From Pseudomonadota bacterium (GTDB lineage: Bacteria; Desulfobacterota; JAPLJL01): a stretch of 51,926 nt of DNA. Positions 16,620 to 25,338 of this stretch are shown piece by piece. Position 1 is the stretch's first letter. Each line of letters begins with the position of its first letter. The notes beneath the pieces are model-generated. The model worked only from the letters and a program-made list of their open reading frames with translations, ran no database searches and was not told where the DNA came from. The DNA lies in the NCBI GenBank assembly GCA_026388655.1, contig JAPLJI010000154.1, positions 1 to 51,926 on the forward strand, given 5' to 3'. Position numbers and translations under genes: made by a program.

Positions 16620-17687
16620 TCAACCCGGTTTCACCGTAACTTTTCCCTCGGTTCCCTTTTCCCCCTCGATCTCGATCCGCACGGGGAGAAATTGCGGGAT
16701 CACCCAGGCATTGGTGAGAAAATGCGGGGTCAACTCGGTGACCGTAAACTCCGATTTTCCGGGCAGCAGACAGGCGTAGATAATCGCCTGGTCGGCGATG
16801 TGGGGGTCCAGCGCCCCCCGGCCCTGGGCAAATTTTATCAGCCGCCGGGCCGCTTCCGCGCCCACCTCCTCCGCCGGCTTGCCTTTCTCCCCCAGGGCCG
16901 AAAATCCCCCGAATCCTCCCGCCAGCACCGGGCGGAGAAAGATGAAACTTGAGCGGGATCCCCGCCCCGCCGGGGCGGGGATCTCAGCCGCTTCTATCTC
17001 CGGCCGGAATCCCTCGGCCGAAAGCAGTTCCGAGGCAGCCCGCATCTGGCGCTCGGCCACGTTCAGGGATTGATTCATCGCCACGGAAATTCCCCGGACG
17101 GTTTTGAAATCATCCCGGCGCACCATCTGAAACGACTGACGCCGCGGGCTGCTTTCCACCTGGGCTATGATCTCGCCCCCTCCCTCCGGGTAAAAACCCC
17201 AGGTCTTCAGATCGATCTTTAATTTGAATCCCATCCTCTCCAGGAGCGGGGCGAATACCTGCTGGAGGTAATGAACCGGGGGGCTGAAAGGCACGTGGGT
17301 GCCGCCTTTCAGAGTGATCCGGGAAAACTGGCCGGCCGAAAAAAGCGGGGGCAGGAGGCTCTGCAAAACCAGGGATACCGAACCGGCGCTCCGGGTTTCC
17401 CGGGAGACATCGAAAAAATAATTGCCCGGTTTGATTTTACCCGGCCAAAAGGAAATCCGGAGAGATCCGGGCGCCGCCCCTTCCAGCTTTCCCTGGCTGA
17501 TCTCCCGGAGCGCCTGGACGCTGGTCAGATGCTGCGGCCGCAACCCGGGATCCTTGCGCCCCGCTCGGATTTTCTCGATTTCCACCGGCTTCTGGACCAG
17601 GGAGGACAGCGCCAGGGCGGTTCTCAGAATCTGTCCCCCTCCTTCCCCGTAACTGCCTTCAATCTTCCTGATCGCCTCTGTTTCCAT
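16620..17687 (-). CDS. rtcA: RNA 3'-terminal phosphate cyclase
   Basis: 355 residues from the ATG at 17687, preceded by AGGGGGCGAG; the frame is open further upstream, but that part is antisense to the divergent gene. Family motifs are clear: 'EGSYGEGGGQILRTALALS' at residues 8-26, 'RAGRKDPGLRPQHLTSVQAL', 'LKGGTHVPFSPPVHYLQQV', 'GFYPEGGGEI', and near the C-terminus 'DPHIADQAIIYACL', containing the nucleotidylated His. RtcA uses ATP to convert RNA 3'-phosphate ends into 2',3'-cyclic phosphates for repair or ligation. The RtcB ligase that often accompanies it is not in this window. The gene is divergent from a Cys-rich protein gene, with about 110 bp between starts. Confidence 0.95.
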   Translation of the reverse strand: METEAIRKIEGSYGEGGGQILRTALALSSLVQKPVEIEKIRAGRKDPGLRPQHLTSVQALREISQGKLEGAAPGSLRISFWPGKIKPGNYFFDVSRETRSAGSVSLVLQSLLPPLFSAGQFSRITLKGGTHVPFSPPVHYLQQVFAPLLERMGFKLKIDLKTWGFYPEGGGEIIAQVESSPRRQSFQMVRRDDFKTVRGISVAMNQSLNVAERQMRAASELLSAEGFRPEIEAAEIPAPAGRGSRSSFIFLRPVLAGGFGGFSALGEKGKPAEEVGAEAARRLIKFAQGRGALDPHIADQAIIYACLLPGKSEFTVTELTPHFLTNAWVIPQFLPVRIEIEGEKGTEGKVTVKPG

Positions 17688-17800
17688 CTCGCCCCCTGTC
17701 TTGACTTTCACTTGGAAAGCGGACGAATATCGCTTAAGATTTCCATCGAAAAAATAATTTACTTGCATACAGTTTAACATTTGAGTTTGTGAAATTAACC

Positions 17801-18415
17801 ATGGAACAGAAAAACTGCCCTTTTTGCCGTAAACGCCGGGGGAAGAGATCCTGCCCCGCGCGGCAGACCAAAATCTGCACCGTCTGCTGCGCCCATCTCC
17901 GGGGCCAGGAAATCCGCTGCCCAGCGGACTGCCCCCATCTCTCCGAATCCAAACGCTATTCCCGCAAGCGGATGGAGCCCATCCGGGATTCGGAAATGGC
18001 CCGGCGGGGGGAAAAAATCGCGGAGGTGGGAGAGACCGTGATCCAGCTGGTTTTCGAGCTGGAGTCACGGATCCGGGAGCTGACCAAATCCTTTCCGGAC
18101 CTGACCGACCCCGATATCAAAGAGGGTTTGGAAAACCTCCGGAGCACCTATGAAACCCTCGACAAGGGCATCATCTATAATTTTTCCTCCCCTTCGCCCC
18201 GGGTGCAGGCCCTGATCCGCGACCTCCAGAAGCTGGTGGAAGAAAAACAAAAAGCCCTGGACGCCGCCGGCAACCGGATTTACCCGCTCCAGCATGTCCT
18301 CGCGGCCCTGAAGGAGATCCAGGGTTCCATCGAACAGATTTCCCGGAAGGGAAAAAGCGGCAATCCCTACCTGGAATTCCTGGATTCCACTTTCTCGCTT
18401 TACCCAAATCCGTAA
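17801..18415 (+). CDS. Cysteine-rich putative zinc-binding protein of unknown function
   Basis: 204 residues from ATG 17801; a GTG at 17789 would add four. The first 45 residues hold a dense cysteine cluster: CPFC, then KRSCPARQTKICTVCCAH, then 'EIRCPADCPHLSES', suggesting one or two zinc ribbons. The rest is alpha-helical and charged, with probable coiled-coil segments ('VIQLVFELESRIRELTKSF', 'LIRDLQKLVEEKQKALDAA'). I recognise the cysteine pattern as that of an uncharacterised bacterial family but cannot name a function. It is divergent from rtcA and followed by YhaM-like exonuclease on the same strand, which hints weakly at an RNA-related role. Confidence 0.75.
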   Translation: MEQKNCPFCRKRRGKRSCPARQTKICTVCCAHLRGQEIRCPADCPHLSESKRYSRKRMEPIRDSEMARRGEKIAEVGETVIQLVFELESRIRELTKSFPDLTDPDIKEGLENLRSTYETLDKGIIYNFSSPSPRVQALIRDLQKLVEEKQKALDAAGNRIYPLQHVLAALKEIQGSIEQISRKGKSGNPYLEFLDSTFSLYPNP

Positions 18416-18424
18416 GTACTTATG

Positions 18425-18575
18425 TACACCGTTCAGGGTTCACCGTTCAGGGTTCAGGGTTAAAGACGGAAGATGCCGAAAGTGCCGAATTTATCGAAAC
18501 CGTTTTAATATTTTCTAAAGTTCCTAAACCTTGAACGTTGTTTACCCTGAGCGTAGCGAATGGGAACCGTGAACC
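18425..18575. repeat. Heptamer-type array after the Cys-rich gene
   Basis: CCGTTCAGGGTTCA repeats and later CCTTGAACG, GTGAACC and CAACCTGA units show a broken 7-bp rhythm. It fills the gap between two plus-strand genes; no promoter or terminator was recognised. Confidence 0.5.
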
Positions 18576-18619
18576 TAACAACCTGAGTAGTTACCCAAAT
18601 CCTTGAAAAGGAGTAAGGA

Positions 18620-19588
18620 ATGAACCGAAAAACCGTGGCGGAACTCCGGGAAAATGAGCCGGTGGAGTCGAGTTTCCTGGTCAAATCCAAAAACAGCGGC
18701 ACCGGCCGGACCGGCCGGCTCTTCCTGAACCTGGTGCTGATGGACGCCACCGGTGAGATCGAGGCCAAAATCTGGGACGACGCCGCCGAGTGGGACAAGG
18801 CTTTCGCCGAGGGGGATTTCGTCAAAGTCCGGGGCAAGACCCTGTCTTACCAGGGCCGCCTGCAACTCAACGTTTCCGAGCTCCGGCGCTGCTTAGGCGA
18901 CGAGGTCAACCCGGATGATTATTTCCCCCATTCGCAAAAAAACCTCGAGGAAATGTTCCGGGAAATTCTGACCCTGATCAACTCGATCCAAAACCCGTAT
19001 CTGAAGAAACTTCTCCAGCAGATCTTCCTGGACCCCCGGATCTCCGCGGATTTTAAAATCACCCCCGCGGCCAAATCCATTCATCATGTTTATCGCGGCG
19101 GTCTCCTGGAACATTCCCTCTCCATCGCCCGGCTGGCCCAGAAACTCATCGCCCACTACCGTGATTTCAATCAAGTCCCGATCGACGGGGACCTGCTCCT
19201 GGCGGGCGCGATCCTGCACGATCTCGGGAAAATCCGGGAAATCAGCCCGGAAGGGAACTTCAGCTACACCACCGAGGGAAGGTTGCTCGGGCACATCATG
19301 CTCGGGCTGGATCTGGTCAGCGAGCAGATCAAAAAGATCCCGGATTTCCCCTCCCCGCTCGAATTAACCTTGAAACATCTCATCCTCTCCCACCACGGAT
19401 TTCAGGAATTCGGCTCTCCCCAGGAACCCATGATCCTGGAGGCGATGATCCTTTACTACCTGGACGACCTGGATTCGAAAATCGAAAGCATTTCCACCCT
19501 GCTGGAGAAAGATAAAGCCAGCAACGATGAATGGACCTCCTACCACCGTTCCTACGAGCGCTATTTCTTCAAGGGTAAAACCTCTTAA
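18620..19588 (+). CDS. YhaM-like 3'-5' exoribonuclease (OB fold plus HD domain)
   Basis: 322 residues, ATG preceded by AAAGGAGTAAGG. Residues 10-95 are an OB nucleic-acid-binding fold ('RLFLNLVLMDATGEIEAKIW', 'FVKVRGKTLSYQGRLQL'). Residues about 150-290 are an HD phosphohydrolase domain with metal ligands in 'HHVYRGGLLEHSLSIARLA', 'LAGAILHDLGKIREI', 'GHIMLG' and 'LSHHGFQEFGSP'. This two-domain layout and length are those of the YhaM/Cbf1 family, which trims RNA or ssDNA from the 3' end. All HD metal-binding residues appear intact, so it is probably active. Confidence 0.9.
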   Translation: MNRKTVAELRENEPVESSFLVKSKNSGTGRTGRLFLNLVLMDATGEIEAKIWDDAAEWDKAFAEGDFVKVRGKTLSYQGRLQLNVSELRRCLGDEVNPDDYFPHSQKNLEEMFREILTLINSIQNPYLKKLLQQIFLDPRISADFKITPAAKSIHHVYRGGLLEHSLSIARLAQKLIAHYRDFNQVPIDGDLLLAGAILHDLGKIREISPEGNFSYTTEGRLLGHIMLGLDLVSEQIKKIPDFPSPLELTLKHLILSHHGFQEFGSPQEPMILEAMILYYLDDLDSKIESISTLLEKDKASNDEWTSYHRSYERYFFKGKTS

Positions 19589-19885
19589 GAGCCCTTTGCA
19601 AAAAGCTTTTTTTGTCATTCTGAGCCCTGAGCCTGTCGAAGGGCGAAGAATCTCTCTTCCGTCGGAGAAATCCGGAAAACCAGATCCTTCGCTGGCGTTT
19701 ATCCTGAGCGCATTGAGATTCTTCACGGAGTTTATCCTGAGACCCTTCACTTCGTTCAGGGTGACATGGGGAGAAGGATTCAGAATGACAGTGAGTGAAG
19801 GGTTCAGGCGCCGTCCTGAATGAAATGAAGGAATGACATATCGAGGGTTTTGCCGCGGTCTCCTTAATCTTCAGGGCGGAAGTTA
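19589..19885. other. Intergenic region of interspersed repeats (297 bp)
   Basis: Between convergent genes. It has several GTCATTCTGAGCC...GAAGAATCTC-type units in both orientations, and the phrase 'tttatcctgag' occurs twice (about 19698 and 19733). A possible weak terminator AAAAAGCTTTTTTT lies at 19600-19611. No coding potential. Confidence 0.6.
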
Positions 19886-20653
19886 TCACATTATCGCGCC
19901 GAGGGGATACTTAAAGGCGATTAATAAATGCGCGGCCATGGCCGAGATGAGTCCGCGGCTGGCGTAGAGGTATCCATAAAAAAGATTGAGCAGCAACGAC
20001 ACGGTTACCATTAAAATCAGCGAAATCGAGGGCTCCAGGCTCATCCCGGTCATGAATCCTGACCTGATCCCCAGAAGCGTGGCCAGAACCGCGCCGATGA
20101 ATACCGCCAGATATGTCCGTCGTAATAATCCGGCCAGGATCGTAATCACCCCGTAACGAAGGACGATCTCTTCGAAAATCGAGGATTTCAAGGTAACCCC
20201 GGCCGCCGCCCAGAGATTCCTGGGATTAAGAATTGACATCTTTTTGAAAATAATCGGGTCCAGGACAAAAAGGAAAATGGGAATCAGGATGATGGCGAGC
20301 AGCGCGAATTTATGAATCTCCTGGAACATCTCGGCAAAGCTTCCCAGCCCCGCCAATCCATAACGCCTGCTAAAAAAACGTCCGACCAGGGCGGAAAAAA
20401 AACTGGCTCCCAGGACCACCAGGACCTCTCCCTGGAGGAAGGAATTGAAATCCCGGTCTTCCAGGTGCAACCCGATAGTCTCCGATGGGGATTGGAGCCA
20501 GAGGTAAAGGAAATAGGGGTAACAGGAGATTATGCTCAGCCCGGTCAGGATTACGGTGTCTTCCAGGCCTTCCTTGAGCTTTTTTCTGCCGATCCCGGGA
20601 GCGGTTTTCCGGCCGGGATCCCGAGGCTTCTTATCACCGCCCGGTATGTCCAT
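19886..20653 (-). CDS. CPBP-family intramembrane metalloprotease
   Basis: 255 residues from ATG 20653 (GTG 20659 is an alternative). Several membrane helices are visible. The CPBP/Abi motifs are 'SSIFEEIVLRYGVI' (the EExxxR Glu pair), 'FYGYLYASRGLISAM' and 'AAHLLIAF' with the conserved His. Family members are membrane proteases related to CAAX-prenyl protease 2; bacterial roles vary and the substrate is unknown. The start overlaps the end of dut by about 20 bp, so the two genes are co-transcribed and translationally coupled. Confidence 0.82.
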   Translation of the reverse strand: MDIPGGDKKPRDPGRKTAPGIGRKKLKEGLEDTVILTGLSIISCYPYFLYLWLQSPSETIGLHLEDRDFNSFLQGEVLVVLGASFFSALVGRFFSRRYGLAGLGSFAEMFQEIHKFALLAIILIPIFLFVLDPIIFKKMSILNPRNLWAAAGVTLKSSIFEEIVLRYGVITILAGLLRRTYLAVFIGAVLATLLGIRSGFMTGMSLEPSISLILMVTVSLLLNLFYGYLYASRGLISAMAAHLLIAFKYPLGAIM

Positions 20654-21101
20654 ATCCACCTTTTCCCCGGATGCTCCGGGGAAGGGCCTTCACCTTTTTA
20701 AAATCGGCCCGGGCGAAGGGGATAATCACCCCCTGGGCGATCCGGTCGCCCGGTTGAACCCGGAAAGGTTCCTTACCCAGGTTGATCAAAACCACGCCGA
20801 TCTCCCCGTGATAGTCGGGATCAACCGTTCCGGGAGAATTGAGCACCGTGACCCCCGCATTCCAGGCCAGACCGCTCCGGGGCCGGACTTCGAGCTGGTA
20901 TCCATCCGGGAGGGAGACCGCGATCCCGGTCGGGATCAAGACCCTATCCCCGGGAGGGATGACGGTCTCCCGGTCCAGGACCGCCTGGAGATCAAATCCC
21001 GCGGCCTCGGGAGAATGGTACGCCGGCACCTTTGCTCCCGGTTTCAAAACCTTGATTTTGATTTTGACCTGTTTAGTAGATAGTATCAGGGGGTTTTTCA
21101 T
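20634..21101 (-). CDS. dut: dUTP diphosphatase
   Basis: 155 residues from ATG 21101; the open frame extends upstream only through repeat DNA. All five trimeric dUTPase motifs are present in order: SPEAAGFDLQA, the Ser-containing 'VRPRSGLAWN', 'NSPGTVDPDYHGEIGVVLIN' with the catalytic Asp, 'VQPGDRIAQGVI', and the C-terminal arm RGKGGYGHTG. The usual arm reads RGxxGFGSTG; Tyr and His here are mild variants. It hydrolyses dUTP to dUMP, keeping uracil out of DNA and supplying dTMP synthesis. In related genomes dut follows pnp and an M16 gene directly; here about 310 bp of repeats has come between. Confidence 0.95.
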   Translation of the reverse strand: MKNPLILSTKQVKIKIKVLKPGAKVPAYHSPEAAGFDLQAVLDRETVIPPGDRVLIPTGIAVSLPDGYQLEVRPRSGLAWNAGVTVLNSPGTVDPDYHGEIGVVLINLGKEPFRVQPGDRIAQGVIIPFARADFKKVKALPRSIRGKGGYGHTGR

Positions 21102-21141
21102 AACGTTTATTCTTTGGACTGCATCGGCTTGCCGATGCATT

Positions 21142-21186
21142 GCATTAGTCCCCTCGTTGTCGGGATAAACAAGCTAATGCACTCCA
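21142..21186. repeat. 45-bp palindromic repeat, copy 2
   Basis: It is the same as 9815-9859 apart from two bases, in the same orientation, with GCATTAG/CTAATGC arms. Confidence 0.7.
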
Positions 21187-21266
21187 AAAAAACAATCAGA
21201 TTCGATTAGGGGAGCCCTTCAGGATGAATCACTTCATGATGATCCCTTTTACGGGCGGATTTTTTT

Positions 21267-21364
21267 GTAGTGTGCCGATTCACTTGTCCCTTCGCTGAGG
21301 GGATCGGCGGTTTTTATTAAAGCCCGATCCCTCCCGTATCGGGATAAATAAATCGGGCAACTAC
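21267..21364. mobile_element. 98-bp palindromic element, copy 2 (inverted)
   Basis: It has the same length as 16358-16455 and lies in the opposite orientation. The ends are GTAGTGTGCCGATTC and GAT...CGGGCAACTAC. The nested CTTGTCCC...GGGG hairpin sits in the arm opposite to that in copy 1. Confidence 0.75.
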
Positions 21365-21415
21365 AGGAAGAATACGAAAATGAATTGAATTTTTCGGGTT
21401 AACCTTTACCGCCGA

Positions 21416-22717
21416 TCAGGATTCTTGAAACGGGATAAAAAGTTCTTCCTGTTTAAGTTTGCCTAAAGCCGCTAGGGAAAAAACCCGGGGTTGAAAAATA
21501 TCCTGGGCCACCCGGCTGACCTCTTCCCGGGTCACCCGGGCAAATCCTTCCAGAACCTCCTGGATGGGAACCGGGTTGCCGAAATAAAACTCGCCCCGGG
21601 CCAGCCGGGTCATCCGCCCGTCCGAACCTTCCAAACTCAGCAACAAATTTCCCCGGATCTGCTCCTTGACCCGGTGCAGGTCTTCCTCCGAAATCTCCCC
21701 CGCCTTGACCAGATCCACTTCCTGGCCGATCAGGTTCAAGCATTCCTTCACCTGCCCCGGAGAAGTTGAAAGGCTTATCCCCAGGAGGCCAGTATCCAAA
21801 AAAGCGTTGGTAAACGAGTAGATCGAGTAAGCCAGGCCCCTCTTTTCCCGAATTTCCTGGAACAACCGTGAGCTCATGCCTCCCCCGAGGTAAACGTTCA
21901 GGATCTGGAAAGCGTACCTTCGGGGATGGGTCATCGAATACCCATGGTTGCCGAGGCACAGGTAAACCTCTTCCAGGGGTTTAAAAATCGACTTGATCCG
22001 GATGGGAGGTTTTTCCGGAAGCCGGATCGGGTCCGGTTCCCGGGAAATCCTGTTTCCGGGGAAGGTGGAAAAATACCGGGTAACCCGGTCCCGGAACGTC
22101 CCCATCTCCACCTGGCCGGCGGCCGCCAGGATAATTCTCCGGGGTTGATAGAAACTTCTCCAGAAATCCACGATCCGGTCCCGGGAAATCTCGGCGATGA
22201 CCTTTTCCTTCCCGGTCACTGGACGACCGAGAGAATCTTCCGGGAATAAAATTTCGAAAAACAGATCATGCACGAGTTCGTCCGGGCTGTCCTCGACCAT
22301 CTTGATTTCCCGGAGCACCACTTCCCTTTCGCGTTCCAGTTCCTCCGGGTTAAAAATAGAGTGGATCAGCATATCGGACAGGAGATCCAGGGCCAGATCA
22401 AGGTGTTCCGGCAAAACCTTTACGTAAAAGCAGGTAAACTCCTCGCCGGTGAAACCGTTGAGGATTCCTCCCACCCCGTCAATATCCCGGGCCAGGTCAA
22501 ACGCCGATCTTTTCTGGGTGCCTTTGAAAAGCAGGTGCTCGATGAAGTGAACGATCCCGCTTTCTTCTTCTTTTTCAACCCGGGAGCCGAGCAGGACCCA
22601 GGCGCCGATGGTTATCGAAGGTGAACCGGGGACGTTTTCGGTCAGGAGCCGGATCCCGTTATCCAAAACCTCCTTCTCGTAAACCGAAGGTAAGCCGGCA
22701 TTTCTTCCGATCTCCAT
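21416..22717 (-). CDS. M16 zinc peptidase of the pnp operon (YmxG/MPP-like)
   Basis: 433 residues. The zinc motif 'HFIEHLLFKG' lies at about 52-61, followed by the distal Glu region 'GFTGEEFTCFYVKVLPEH'. The substrate-binding 'REKRGLAYSIYSFTNAF' and 'GLLGISLSTSPGQ' stretches of the second half are intact. Single-chain bacterial M16B enzymes of this size are typically encoded just after pnp. The ATG follows the pnp stop codon with no gap, so translation is coupled. Its exact substrate is unknown; relatives process signal or transit-like peptides. Unlike the M16 pair at 13648-16450, it shows no frameshift or repeat insert. Confidence 0.92.
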   Translation of the reverse strand: MEIGRNAGLPSVYEKEVLDNGIRLLTENVPGSPSITIGAWVLLGSRVEKEEESGIVHFIEHLLFKGTQKRSAFDLARDIDGVGGILNGFTGEEFTCFYVKVLPEHLDLALDLLSDMLIHSIFNPEELEREREVVLREIKMVEDSPDELVHDLFFEILFPEDSLGRPVTGKEKVIAEISRDRIVDFWRSFYQPRRIILAAAGQVEMGTFRDRVTRYFSTFPGNRISREPDPIRLPEKPPIRIKSIFKPLEEVYLCLGNHGYSMTHPRRYAFQILNVYLGGGMSSRLFQEIREKRGLAYSIYSFTNAFLDTGLLGISLSTSPGQVKECLNLIGQEVDLVKAGEISEEDLHRVKEQIRGNLLLSLEGSDGRMTRLARGEFYFGNPVPIQEVLEGFARVTREEVSRVAQDIFQPRVFSLAALGKLKQEELFIPFQES

Positions 22718-24919
22718 TTATCGTTTTCGGTAATCCCTTCTTTCGCCGCGGTCACCGGGGCGGCGGTCCTCCCGCCCGCCGGAGGGGGCCGAACTCCGGG
22801 GGGCCCGGGCCTCAGCCTCGAAATCCTCCGGGCTCATCGCTTCTTTCCGGCTCAGGCGGATCTTCCCGTCTCCATCGATGTCCAATACCTTGACCACCAT
22901 TTCATCCCCTTCGCGGCAGATGTCGGTGACTTTTTCCACCCGGTTCGGGGAGAGCTGGGAAATATGGACCAGGCCTTCCGTCCCCGGGAGAATCTCCACG
23001 AAGGCCCCGAAATCCATGTTTTTCTTGACCTTCCCGACGTAAACCTTGCCGATCTCGGCCTCGGCGGTCAGTCCGCGGACCATCTCAATCGCTTTTTCCA
23101 TCGCCTGAGGATCCACGGAGAATATGTTTACCCTGCCTTCGTCGTAAACGTCGATCTTGGCTCCGGTCAGCTCGATGATCCGTTTGATGTTTTTACCGGC
23201 CGGCCCGATCACGTCCTTGATCCGGCCCGGGTTGATTATCAGACTGCAAACCCGCGGGGCGTAGGGGGAAAGTTCCGGCCGGGGAGCGGCGATAACCGCG
23301 TTCATTTTCTCGAGAATCTTGAGCCGCGCCTCCCGGGCCTCGGCCAGCCCCCGGGCGAAAACCTCCGAGCTTAAGCCCGGGATCTTGATATCCATCTGCA
23401 TCGCGGTTATCCCCTCGCGGGTGCCCGCGACCTTGAGATCCATGTCGCCGAGGTGATCCTCGTCCCCCAGGATATCGGTGAGGACAAAATAATCATCCCC
23501 TTCCTTCATCAGGCCCATGGCAATCCCGGCCACCCCGGACTTGAGCGGAACCCCGGCATCCATCAGGGCCAGGCTGGCACCGCAGACGGTCGCCATCGAA
23601 GAGGAACCGTTGGACTCCAGGATTTCGGAGACCACCCTCACGGTATAAGGAAAATCCTCCGGGTTGGGCAGAACCGCCTGGATGGAACGGGAGGCGAGAA
23701 CCCCGTGTCCGATTTCCCTCCGGCCGGGACTGCCGACCCGCTTGACCTCCCCTACCGAGAAGGGAGGGAAGTTATAATGCAGCATGAATTTCCGGTAATT
23801 AGCCCCCTCCAGATCCTCGATCAACTGTTCGTCTTCCTCGGAACCGAGGGTAACGGAAACCAGGGCCTGGGTTTCACCCCGCGTGAAAAGGGCCGAGCCG
23901 TGCACCCGGGGCAGGATCCCGGGATCGCAGCTGATCTCGCGGATCGAGGAAAGATCCCGGCCGTCTATTCTCCGTCCGTGTTCTCTCACCAGGGAGCGTA
24001 ATTTGCGCTTCTCCCATTCGTTCAGGCATTCTTCCCACCGGAACTTTTCCTGGGCCTGCTCCGGGCCGGAAGTATCCCCCGGAAAGAGCCCGGCCAAAAA
24101 CTGCTTGCGCACCTCTCCGATGGCCCGGTTGCGTTCCAGCTTGGCGGTTTTTTTCAGGCATTCCTGAAACTTGGGCCCGATGCTTTCCTCGATCCGGGCC
24201 AGGTCCGAAGCCGAAAATTCCACCTTGGGCCATTCCATTTTCGGCCGGCCGGCCACCCGCACCAGTTCCGCCTGTAACTTCACCGCCTCGGCCAGATTCT
24301 CCTGAGCAAAACGCAGGGCGTTGACCATGTCGCTTTCGGAAACCACCCGGAAGGAGCCCTCCACCATGATAATTCCATTCTGATCGCCGGAAACCACCAG
24401 GTCCATATCCCCTTCTTTGATTTCCCGGGTGGAGGGATTGACGATGAACTGCCCGTTTTTCCTTCCGACCCTGATCCCGGAGAGCAAGCGGGTGAAAGGA
24501 AGATCGGTTATTCCCAGCGCCGCGGAAGCCCCGACCAGGGCGGGAATATCCGGCAGATTTTCCTGGTCAAAAGACAACACGGTAGCGATGATCTGCGTCT
24601 CCCAGTAGTAGCGCTTGGGAAAAAGCGGGCGCAGGGAACGGTCAATCAGCCTGGACGTGATGATTTCCCTTTCCCCCGGCCTTCCCTCCCGCCGAAAAAA
24701 TCCACCCGGGATCCTCCCCCCGGCGTAGGTTTGTTCCTGATAATTAACCGTCAGGGGAAGATGATCCATTACCTCCAGGTCATCCCGGTTGGTTGAGACC
24801 GTGACCAGGACCACGGTTTCTCCGTACTGCACCCAGACCGAACCGTTGGCCTGACGGGCCACCTTGCCGGTTTCCAGAACCAATCGTTTTCCTCCCCACG
24901 AAGTTTCAACTTTATTCAT
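22718..24919 (-). CDS. pnp: Polyribonucleotide nucleotidyltransferase (PNPase)
   Basis: 733 residues from ATG 24919, preceded by AAGAAGGGAAA. Two RNase PH-like halves ('KRLVLETGKVARQANGSVWV', 'REHGRRIDGRDLSSIREISC') are joined by a helical linker. The active-site region includes 'TRGETQALVSVTLGS' and 'GDEDHLGDMDLKVAGT'. A KH domain ('IINPGRIKDVIGPAGKNI') and an S1 domain ('GKVYVGKVKKNMDFGAFVEI') close the protein, with a basic, Arg/Gly-rich tail. PNPase degrades RNA 3'-5' by phosphorolysis and is part of the RNA degradosome. It follows rpsO after a 123-bp gap, the conserved order. Confidence 0.97.
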   Translation of the reverse strand: MNKVETSWGGKRLVLETGKVARQANGSVWVQYGETVVLVTVSTNRDDLEVMDHLPLTVNYQEQTYAGGRIPGGFFRREGRPGEREIITSRLIDRSLRPLFPKRYYWETQIIATVLSFDQENLPDIPALVGASAALGITDLPFTRLLSGIRVGRKNGQFIVNPSTREIKEGDMDLVVSGDQNGIIMVEGSFRVVSESDMVNALRFAQENLAEAVKLQAELVRVAGRPKMEWPKVEFSASDLARIEESIGPKFQECLKKTAKLERNRAIGEVRKQFLAGLFPGDTSGPEQAQEKFRWEECLNEWEKRKLRSLVREHGRRIDGRDLSSIREISCDPGILPRVHGSALFTRGETQALVSVTLGSEEDEQLIEDLEGANYRKFMLHYNFPPFSVGEVKRVGSPGRREIGHGVLASRSIQAVLPNPEDFPYTVRVVSEILESNGSSSMATVCGASLALMDAGVPLKSGVAGIAMGLMKEGDDYFVLTDILGDEDHLGDMDLKVAGTREGITAMQMDIKIPGLSSEVFARGLAEAREARLKILEKMNAVIAAPRPELSPYAPRVCSLIINPGRIKDVIGPAGKNIKRIIELTGAKIDVYDEGRVNIFSVDPQAMEKAIEMVRGLTAEAEIGKVYVGKVKKNMDFGAFVEILPGTEGLVHISQLSPNRVEKVTDICREGDEMVVKVLDIDGDGKIRLSRKEAMSPEDFEAEARAPRSSAPSGGREDRRPGDRGERRDYRKR

Positions 24920-25042
24920 GTTTTTTTCCCTTCTTTGAATTCTTTTTCTACTTCCGGCTCCAGACAGTTTTCGCACCTCGCCCGCGCCGACCGCCGGGCG
25001 CCCAGGATTATCCCTCTCGGCCTGACCCGGGAAAAAATCTTC

Positions 25043-25318
25043 CTACTTGCGGAGTCCCAGGCTCTCGATCAGGGGCCGATAGCGGTCGGGAGAGTGTTTC
25101 CGGAGATACTCGAGCTGCTTTCTCCGCTTTCCGACCATTTTCAGCAATCCCCGCCGGGAATGGTGATCCTTCCGGTGAGCCTGCAGGTGCTGAGTCAGGC
25201 TCTGGATCCTCCCGGTCAGAAGCGCAACCTGCACTTCCGGAGAACCGGTGTCCTGTTCGTGAACCCGGAACGATTTGATGACCCCTTGCTTGGTTTGTGC
25301 TGATGCCTGCTTTTCCAT
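25043..25318 (-). CDS. rpsO: 30S ribosomal protein S15
   Basis: 91 residues, the normal length. It contains the conserved '[19 protein letters not shown]' and '[19 protein letters not shown]' segments and ends ESLGLRK. The ribosome binding site AGGAAGG precedes the ATG. S15 binds the central domain of 16S rRNA. It sits between truB and pnp as in most bacteria. Confidence 0.98.
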   Translation of the reverse strand: MEKQASAQTKQGVIKSFRVHEQDTGSPEVQVALLTGRIQSLTQHLQAHRKDHHSRRGLLKMVGKRRKQLEYLRKHSPDRYRPLIESLGLRK

Positions 25319-25338
25319 TTTCCTTCCTGTTCCTTTTG

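Larger units (their letters stand above)
21102..21415. other. Repeat-filled gap between the M16 gene and dut (314 bp)
   Basis: It contains a GCATCGG/CCGATGC hairpin (21121-21138), copy 2 of the 45-bp palindrome (21142-21186) and the second 98-bp element (21267-21364). It probably splits what was one operon; no clear promoter for dut was found. Confidence 0.7.
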
